DNA of 64,000 bases from Posidonia oceanica. Its lineage: Eukaryota; Streptophyta; Magnoliopsida; Alismatales; Posidoniaceae. This document shows positions 57,015-64,000 of this stretch, piece by piece (the stretch's first letter is position 1; each line of letters begins with the position of its first letter). The translations under genes and the position numbers were made by a program. The notes under the pieces were generated by a model. That model searched no databases. It had not been told where the DNA came from and saw only the letters and a list, made by a program, of their open reading frames with translations. The stretch lies in NCBI GenBank assembly GCA_037176725.1, contig JAZBRS010000023.1, forward strand, positions 25,973,001 through 26,037,000, read 5' to 3'.

Positions 57015-59999
57015 GAGAAAAGCCTCATGGTGTTCGGAAGAGGAGTGTATAAGGTCCCAAATGGAAATATCGGCTTTAACCCTCCTAAGTTGGGAAGTAA
57101 TGTCGGTTTTGTGGTGCGGCTTTCTAGTGATAAGAGGGGGTGCTTTGGGAGTTGGCTCTACCAGACTAGGTGCAGGGGGTTGGCTTGGTGCTGGGGGTGC
57201 TGCGGGCTGGCTAACAGGTAGGGGCGTTGCTGGCTGGCTTGCTGGTGGGGGTGCAGCGGGTGCTGGACGGCTGGGCCTTACCACCGGTGCTGCGGGCTGC
57301 TATACCCTCCCCGATCGCGTGACTTCTGCGCAGGTTTCCGTGGCATAGTCGTAGGGCACGCGATGGGGGTCCCAGGTTAAATTAATAACTGTAGGGGCCC
57401 ATGCTGCGAGCACAAGAGGGGCTACTGGAGGGTTGGCTGGGCAATAGGGAGATGGGTATTGGTGCTGGTAGACTGCTGGGGGCCCTGATTGAGACCTAGC
57501 TAATAGGCTGACTAAGGGCCTACCTAAATAGGAGGCAGAGGTTTGGGCCTGCGATCTGGCTTGAAGGTGTACAGGGGCAGGGGCCTGAGGATGCATGGTA
57601 GAACGAGCGGCGGAGCGCCCCGGCCTAGCATGCAGTCGGATCATATGGATTCCCGACTCGGTGCCGACAATGGCCGCATGATATAGAGAGAGGGGAAAGG
57701 GCTCCGAGACATCATGAATGAGCTCGGAGGGATCTACCACAGACATAGCAGGCCCGCAGGGGGAAAGAGAGTAGATTCCCGAGGTCCCCGTGCCTTCTGG
57801 ATTGGAATGCTCCAAGAGGGGCTGGTGGACAATGCTGGGATGAGGGGGTGCTAATGCTTGTGCAGGGGTTGATGCTGATGAAGGAACAAATGAAGGTGCC
57901 TCGTGCGTGTGGATCGAAATCGTTCCCAATTCGATCAGATTCTGAATGGCATCCTGCAAAGTGAGGCAACTGTTCGTAGAGTGCCCTGCGGCTCGATGAA
58001 AGTCGCAAAAAAGGTGCGTCTTATGCCAATGCGGAAGTGGATTTGGCAACAGGCGAGTCTCGGGAAACTTCAGAAATGTCGCAACCTTGGGGAGGACGGC
58101 GCTTAGCAGCTCCACCAGTGGGGTGAATTGATGCCGTGGTCACCTTTGCCCCTGGGGCTGCGCTTGCCAGATCGGTGCGGCAGGATACACCGGTTGGGCG
58201 GTGGTAATGATTTGTGGTGTGGGAGGTGCTCTAGGTGCTGGTGCATATACTACTTGATGCGGGGGAGGCCGAACCGCCAGCTGAACAGGCACGGGCGCGG
58301 GGTCGACGTAGGCAACAGTAGGCTTCGGCGAGTCCTTCTTCTTGGGTCGGCTGCTGGTGGTACCGTTGCTATTGCTGCTGGTGTTGCTGCTGGTGTTGTT
58401 GCTATTGCTGCTGGTGGTGGCCTGCTTGGCAAACGCAGAGAGCGCCGAGAAGTTGCCACTCCATAGCGAATTCTCCACGCGGGTGCCAGCCCAAATCAGT
58501 GCAGTGAAGGTTGTGACAGCTTGAATGGTGAGCAGAGCCCTGATAGCAGGCTGCGCACCCCCGATCACAATCTTGAGGGACTCCTCATCAGAGGATCCGT
58601 CTCGAACCTGCGAAGCGAGTGCACGCCAGTGGCTGATATAATCCCCGAACGGCCCACCGGGGTTCTACTTTAATGTGACCAGGTCCGCGCGCTTAGGGAC
58701 CAGGTCCAAGTTGAAGGAATATTGTCCCAAGAACGCCTGGCTGAGGTCGTTCCACGTCTTGATGTTGGCCATATCAAGTGAGGTGAACCACTAGAGCACA
58801 GGGCCACTTAGACTTTTCTAGAACAAGCGGATTAGCAACCTCTCGTCAGCCTAGAGCTGAGCGAGATCTTCGCAGTACGCCTTCAGATGTGCTATTGGGC
58901 AGCCTCTACCATTGTATGTTTCAAATACTGGGATGCAAAACTTCAGTGGGAGCACCACCTCTGGGAAGTAACAGAAGTCCCAGAATTGGTAAGACTGGTG
59001 GTCTCTACCCTGCACTTGTCGAAGTACTTTCTCCAGAACGGCGAACCTGTCGTCGTTGGATTCAGGAGCTGCTGCCAAAGGAGGTGGTACAGCAGGGGCA
59101 GGGGCCACATACGCCGCATAGGACGCACCAAGGTGCTTCTCTGGGTCTACCATCACATCGCCTAGTGGAGCGACGGGATGGGCAGCGTATCCGTGCGGAT
59201 GTGTTGTGTGTGCAGGCATGTATGCAGGGATAGGGTATTGCTGATGCAGGGGATATGAATAACTAGCATGCTGAGTAACAGGTGATACAGAGTGCTGGAG
59301 AGTCAGCTGCTGCACCGGCACAGTGCCGGGCTGCAGGCCAGAGGGATACTGCGCTCTGATCAGTCCCAAGGACTGACCACCAGGTGCCAGAAGAGGATGC
59401 TGTGCAGGGTGTTGTGCATATGCAGGAGGCGGAAGCTGGGCCCCCATCGCCTGAGCAGTGAGTAACTGAGGCGATGGTCTAGGCGGGGGAGCAGAGGGGA
59501 ATGCCTGTGACGCGAGAGCAAGTCACAGCGGAACCTCGGGAGCAGCAGGAGTGAATAAAGGGCGAAGAGATAGAGCCATGCCCTGCAGTCTCTGGGCAGT
59601 CTCCATCAGCTGTTGATACTGCATCTCAGGGGACCCGTCAATAGGTATGCTGAGTTGCAGGACCGGTGGGGGACTAGAATCAAGCGGCTGGGACACAGGT
59701 TGTCCAAGGGGCGGAGGTCCTAAGGCAAAATTCGCCGCAGCAGGGTGGGTGTCAAAAGTGACATTACCCTAAGGAGGAGGAGTCACCGGTGTCTCTAGAG
59801 CACGAGCGGTGGTTACCAAGACAGTTTCGGCAACCGAGTCTGGCTTAGCCTGCCACCGCCCCATAGAATAAGAGGGAGGCAACTGTACCAGAGAAGGAGA
59901 CGCTGGCACAGAGGGAGTCAATGCGGGAGCCGAAGGGACCGAAAGAGAGGCCACCTCCGGGGCAACAGGGACCTGGGAGTCACCAACAAACTGGGCCAT
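57015..59999 (-). pseudogene. gag of element B
   Basis: Start at ATG 59999-59997 (MAQFVGDSQVP), the same position as in C. There is no frameshift down to the protease, only nonsense codons: TAG 59769, TGA about 59525, TAG 58851, three TAG between 58820 and 58660, TGA 58140, TAG 57300 and TGA 57012. The capsid-like domain (FWDFCYFPEVVLPLKF, SGPVL, FTSLDMANIKTWNDL) and the zinc-knuckle-like FCDFHRAAGHSTNSC (about 58000) are visible, as is a low-complexity Ser/Asn/Thr run (about 58350-58430). The C-terminal Pro/Gln-rich part joins to protease in the same frame, so this family makes one Gag-Pol frame. Confidence 0.86.
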
Positions 60000-61168
60000 C
60001 GCTGACCGAGAACGGGTGATCACAGGGCTACGAGCGGGGGCAAGAGGGCGAATCCTAGGAGGAGCTATGTTCGCAAAGGCGAAACAGCTCGGGAGGGGGG
60101 ATGATCGGAAGTAGGGGGTCGCAACAGGGGCGTTAGTAAGAGAAGGCACTCAAGCTCCAGCTAAGGAACTCGCTGACTGACCTCTGCGAGAAAGGTAAAC
60201 AAATAACAAGGGATTAGAACCTGAAAGTAAAATGCAAATGCTTTAAATGTATGATATGAATGCAGATGTATGCTTTCTAGCATGCTCTCCCTCACCAATC
60301 CAGTGTGTCCTAGTAGGTAGTCTACTTCGAACGCTCACGGGTGTACGGGTCGCCGACTCAGGCTTGAAAAAGCAGGTCCCACGTCTTAAACCTAGCCCAA
60401 AGCTCACGTGGTGACGTAGTGGTGCGTAGGTGGCCTTGACCCTGCCTGAAGCATGGGTGGTACCCTCTACTAACACTGACACGACCCCCTGACAAGGGGG
60501 GACAGACCGATCTACTTACACCACGCCAAAGCGTTGGGGGCAAGAGACCGGGACTATCCTTCTTAGACTATAGGCAGACTCAGATGAAAAGAATGCATGC
60601 CCTATAAGATGCTTTATGCAAATGCTTCACGTTTTATCTTGCGCATTTTATTAACTCAAGGGGGTGCAGGTGTGTTTGCAGTCTCTAGTTGCTCCTAGAG
60701 GTTCTTTTTACTTACTGTTTTTAGTTAGCCATGGGGGGAAGCAATCAGTCTCTAATTGTCCTTAGGCTTAATGCAAAAGGAGAAGAAAATCACCCAATCA
60801 TGGCAAGCAAGCAACACACATCATTGCAAAAGGCATGGGCATGGCATGTGTATGTGTGTGTGAGCATGATAGTGAAGGAAAAACACTTATCATAGCAAAA
60901 GGCAGATATGCATAGCATGTGCATGTGTAGGTGCAGTGGCATTGCATTGGTGTAAAAGGAAGCATTCATCATTCAAAAGGCATGCATGGTGTGCTAGGCA
61001 AGTATTTAGACATGTGATGTAGGCAAATAAAGCAGCGCAAGCAATCATGGCATAAAGCAGGTAAATAAACAAGCAAGCAGGTAAGCAGGTAAGGCAAGCG
61101 GAAGCAAAAGACAAGCAAAACACAAAAGCAAGAGGCGAGAAGGCCAAGGCGAAAGCCAGAGTACTGCT
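60000..61168 (-). other. 5' leader of element B
   Basis: No gene. It shares a block with C's leader (about 60290-60560), including the hairpin CCCC-CTGACAA-GGGG. The distal part (60600-61160) is rich in AAGCAAG words. CTTTCTCGCAG at about 60185 could be a 3' splice site upstream of gag. Confidence 0.6.
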
Positions 61169-61186
61169 CCCCAGCAGAGTCGCCAC
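61169..61186 (-). promoter_or_regulatory. Primer-binding site of element B
   Basis: TGGCGACTCTGCTGGGGA on the minus strand, one base from the LTR end. It fits the 3' end of Arg-tRNA, as reported for Ogre/Tat elements. Confidence 0.85.
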
Positions 61187-61187
61187 T

Positions 61188-61727
61188 GTAGTAATCCTGA
61201 AATATCAAATCCATGTACGATGCCAAAGCTCTCGTGCGCAGATCGACATTAGGGTCACCATATACGGCAGGATCCGAGGGAAGAAACTCGACTCGAAAAC
61301 ACTGGCAAAAGAAAAGAAGAGAAATGATAAGACAAATTAGAGTCGCCACCAGGTCTATTGAATTGGGAGACAAGGAAAACTGAGGGTAAAGCATGAAAAG
61401 ACATGCAAAACCGAATGCGAAGAAGGGGCAAAGGGATGCAATGCTAAGCTAAGCTATGCTATGCTATGCTATGACTCATGCCTAGGATAAAGGAAAGGTC
61501 GATGCAAGCCAAGAGAAAGGGCAAAGACTCCTGTTACGCACGGGGAAGGTGTTAGGCACCCCGATACGTCCGAGAGTCGGTCTTTCTTAGGCAATCTCAC
61601 ACTAATGCAGGGAAGTGCTAGCCTAATGCCTAAATGCCATGAATGTCTACCTGCTATGCATGGGAAATAAACATGCTATCTATGTGCTCAGCAACGCTGC
61701 TAGTGTTCCAAATTGGGCAGACCCTGG
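61188..61727 (-). repeat. 5' LTR of element B, 3' end only (540 bp)
   Basis: Ends GGATTACTACA at 61188, carries the internal TGGCGACTCTA motif (about 61338-61348) and the conserved block near 61500-61600. It includes a small GCTAA/GCTAT microsatellite at about 61443-61476. It is broken at 61727 by element E. Confidence 0.82.
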
Positions 61728-62312
61728 TGTAGATACCCCGTTTTGGTACTCCCTTCATGTTAGGATAGTCTCTTGCATTAGGTCGCTTTTAGAGGCCCTC
61801 CACCCATTTCAGAATCTCACTTGAGCTAAATGTTCCTCTCAAGTCCAAAATGCTATATCTTTTTAAGCCCCAAATGTTGGCAACCTTAGTGTTCTTCACT
61901 TCCTGAGCAAATTTGGAAGTCAAACTGATTAAGGGTGTTGTCTGCTAGATTCTCAGCGTATAACGTTCGCCGCTGATTTTCCAACGGCTAACATTGGCCA
62001 CTGGCTTTCCAGCGTCCAACGTGACAACCCAGTCAGCCAAAGCTTTCCTTATTTGGCCTAATCCAGAAATTATGTTTTTGCCTTCTTTGGAACCTGTTGG
62101 CCGGTCAAAGCCATCAAAGCCGAGTTTAATCACCTTAAAGACTCCTTAATTGGAGAATCTTCTCTCATCCTGGCAGTTATGCCTCGAAGGTCATTATACG
62201 CGAGTTCTCTCGCTTATAACGTTAGACGCTGGTTTTCCAGCATATAACACTTCTGAAACAGGAAACTCTGCTGACTTGGCATTTGTGTCCTTTTTTGTTC
62301 CTCCCTTGCTTC

Positions 62313-62319
62313 TATAAAA
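62313..62319 (+). promoter_or_regulatory. TATA box in element E
   Basis: TATAAAA within CTTCTATAAAAGCAAGG, followed 30-40 bases later by a C/A-rich likely start region. It is the clearest core promoter word in the window. Confidence 0.6.
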
Positions 62320-62799
62320 GCAAGGGTACCCCCACTGAGTTCAAGGCCGAAATTTTAAGAGAGAAAAAGAGCTAAGAAACTTTTGGAACTCGCATACTCT
62401 TGAGATTAAAAATCTTAGAGAAGTGAGGTCCTTAAGAATTGAAAGAGAGAAGAGAGTTTTTGAAAGGAGAGTCTTAGAAAGCTTGAGGATCCTTTTGTCG
62501 TTGTTGGCTTGATGCCAACACGGTTTGCACCTTGTGCATAGACAGAGGAGACTCTATTTCATTCGTTTCTCATTTTTTTTATTTCTAATATTACATGTTT
62601 AATTCCGTAGTATAATCAAGCATTTTTATTTCAAGTTCATATTTTCTTAGCTAGGCATACATCTCTTTTATTTGCAACTGGGGGGATCAAACCCCTCGGG
62701 TACGTATCTCACTATGTTTTCTTTACTTTCATTTCTACTAACTCTGGATAGATTACTACACATATTGATCCGTTTTTATGTTGTCTTGTTTGTTTTGCT

Positions 62800-63190
62800 T
62801 TGCTAACGTTTGTCAAACAAGGAGGAAGAAGGAAGAAAAAGCTTACCGAGCACGAGCACCCTTGGGCAATGCTGGTGTTGTCCCAAGGTAGCTGAACCCG
62901 CAACCAAACTACATCTCCCCAAAGGCGTCTCGAGGGCCGGTGAAAGCGAACCAAGAGTGGTGATCACACCGATTCCATCACACGTGGAGTGTCGGAGTCG
63001 GATACAAAGAAGGGGACTTTGAGAAAGAGAAGATAGAGCGAGCAAAAGAGGGAGCCAAAAAGAAGCCTTTTTCTTCCCACAAAACCTCCCATCATCATCA
63101 TCTTCTTCTCCTCCTCCAAAAAAATCCCATATCCACAGTCTGGCGATCACAGTGGGATGGCTAAAAGTACCCCCGTGCAAGGTAAGTAAC
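62800..63190 (+). other. Exon-like block with splice donor in element E
   Basis: A GC-richer stretch ending GTGCAAG|GTAAGTAACC at about 63181, a near-ideal plant 5' splice site, followed by T-rich intron-like sequence. A similar plan (GC-rich block, donor, T-rich stretch) is seen in the LTRs of A and C. Confidence 0.45.
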
Positions 63191-64000
63191 CCTTCCTTTC
63201 TTCTTCCTCCTTCATTATTAACATTCTTAGTTTAATTTTAGTTTCTTATTCTCTCGTATGTTTTAGAGAAGCGACGAAATTCCTCGTAGTGTTTTGAGGC
63301 GTCGTGATTTTCTTTTCATTTGTTTTCTTCGTGTCAATAACTGAAATCACCACCCCCTTCTCTCTGGATTCTCGAACGTGGGGGTGATCTGTAAAAATTA
63401 CTGTTTTTCTGAAAAAAATACCGTCAGTACATTATATGCATGATCTGGTGCGTCTAACATTGGACGCTGCACTATCCGTGTCTAACGGCTACTGAATAGA
63501 AACCCTTCTGTTTTAAAATTTCTTTTTAGTTTTCCTTGTTATAACTGGCCCAAAGAATTGAGGTGTGAGGTGATCGGCTCTGCCGTAGGGACCGGAACTT
63601 CAGTTTCTATGGGTGCTTTGCAAAAAAAAAAACCAAAAAAATCACATCTTTTTATATGACTTGCATGGCCCTCATTGGGAACTAAATTGCTTGTGTCATT
63701 TATTGGGTTATATAAGTAACCATCTAGGTCCCAAGCACCTCTGTTGCAAGGGGCTTAGAAAATGTACTTGTATTGTCATTATCTTTTGCTAGGGGCCCTC
63801 CTTCTTCCTTGGCCTTTTGGTGAAAGATAATTAGAACCTCAAGCCTTGACTTGTATTCCTCCCTCCCCCTTTTCGGTGGTTTGTTTATTTCTTTTGTGTA
63901 TACATACGTGAGTGACCCGATCAATCCCGAGTACGCTAGGCTCTACCTCTACGGGGTAGGGACCTAAGTGTATTCAAGCTCCCCCTAACATCCTCAGGAG
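63191..64000 (+). other. Right end of window, no gene seen
   Basis: Intron-like T-rich sequence with one GCGTCTAACATTGGACGC word (about 63453), an A-run (about 63627-63637) and a C/T-rich end. Nothing else can be supported. Confidence 0.4.

Larger units (their letters stand above)
14932..61727 (-). mobile_element. Element B: Tat/Ogre-type retrotransposon, host of the insertions A, C and E
   Basis: On the minus strand, from right to left: LTR remnant, PBS, leader, gag, protease, linker, (element C), RT, RNase H, integrase, extra ORF, hairpin array, PPT, LTR remnant. Without element C it covers about 20.6 kb, still lacking LTR parts outside the window. The single Gag-Pol frame runs from 59999 to about 24672 with one frameshift and about two dozen nonsense codons. 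The frame is kept across element C once the 5-bp duplication is counted once. The start of its LTR (TGTAGACACCCCATTC) differs from A, C and D, so it is another family of the same lineage. Confidence 0.88.
61728..64000 (+). mobile_element. Element E: 5' end of a further retroelement, LTR-like
   Basis: Begins TGTAGATACCCCGTTTTGG, like the start of B's LTR (TGTAGACACCCC), directly after B's LTR sequence is interrupted. CCTGG at 61723-61727 would be the left target duplication. It shares GCGTCTAAC/GGACGC words with B's LTR. A TATA box and an exon-like GC-rich block follow. No coding domain is seen and no LTR end within the window, so it is most likely a long LTR running off the right edge. Confidence 0.65.

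Noticed and set aside
61728..64000. Host gene with promoter and first intron
   Set aside because: The start matches LTR starts, it interrupts B's LTR abruptly, and it shares LTR words with B; still, the call is only moderate.

Overview
The window is plant nuclear heterochromatin made almost entirely of nested Ty3/gypsy LTR retrotransposons of the Tat/Ogre type. The evidence is very long LTRs (5.6-6.4 kb), an Arg-tRNA-like primer site, a second (archaeal-type) RNase H after the reverse transcriptase, an extra gene after integrase, and long repeat-filled 3' untranslated regions (UTRs). I see no convincing host gene, no rRNA or tRNA gene and no CRISPR array. An angiosperm, probably a dicot with a large genome, is the best guess; the species cannot be read from the sequence.

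Layout. Element A (+) enters from the left edge and ends at 14931. It has a gag/protease remnant (1-1806), a linker fused directly to the integrase (to 3630; RT and both RNases H deleted), an intact extra ORF (5085-6287), a tandem-repeat 3' UTR (6561-8745) and a 3' LTR (9291-14931). Element B (-) is the host of the other insertions and spans 14932-61727. Reading from its 5' end it has a 5' LTR remnant (61188-61727), primer-binding site (PBS), leader, gag, protease, linker, RT, RNase H, integrase, a decayed extra ORF (21982-23184), a 4.6-kb hairpin array (16890-21470), polypurine tract (PPT) and a 3' LTR fragment (14932-16583). A lies in B's 3' LTR and element E (+, 61728 to the right edge) in its 5' LTR.

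Element C (-), 28172-54387, is inserted in B's linker with a 5-bp target duplication CATAC. Removing it restores B's reading frame. C carries gag only. Its 5' LTR is itself split by D (42991-48891), a solo LTR flanked by GGCGC duplications. The insertion order is therefore B first, then A, C and E, with D after C.

The most interesting signal is structural. The 3' UTRs of A, B and C, and an array inside the LTRs, consist of dozens of short hairpins whose loops stay constant while both stem arms change together (GATA/TATC, GACA/TGTC, GGCA/TGCC, AGCA/TGCT around GTTAGGG; GCTTGT/ACAAGC and GCTTAT/ATAAGC around CCTCG-CC-CGAGG). Other points of note are an inverted repeat that puts the PPT in a hairpin loop, a tandemly repeated PBS leader in C, a second PBS-like motif inside each LTR, and decay of B almost wholly by in-frame TAG codons.
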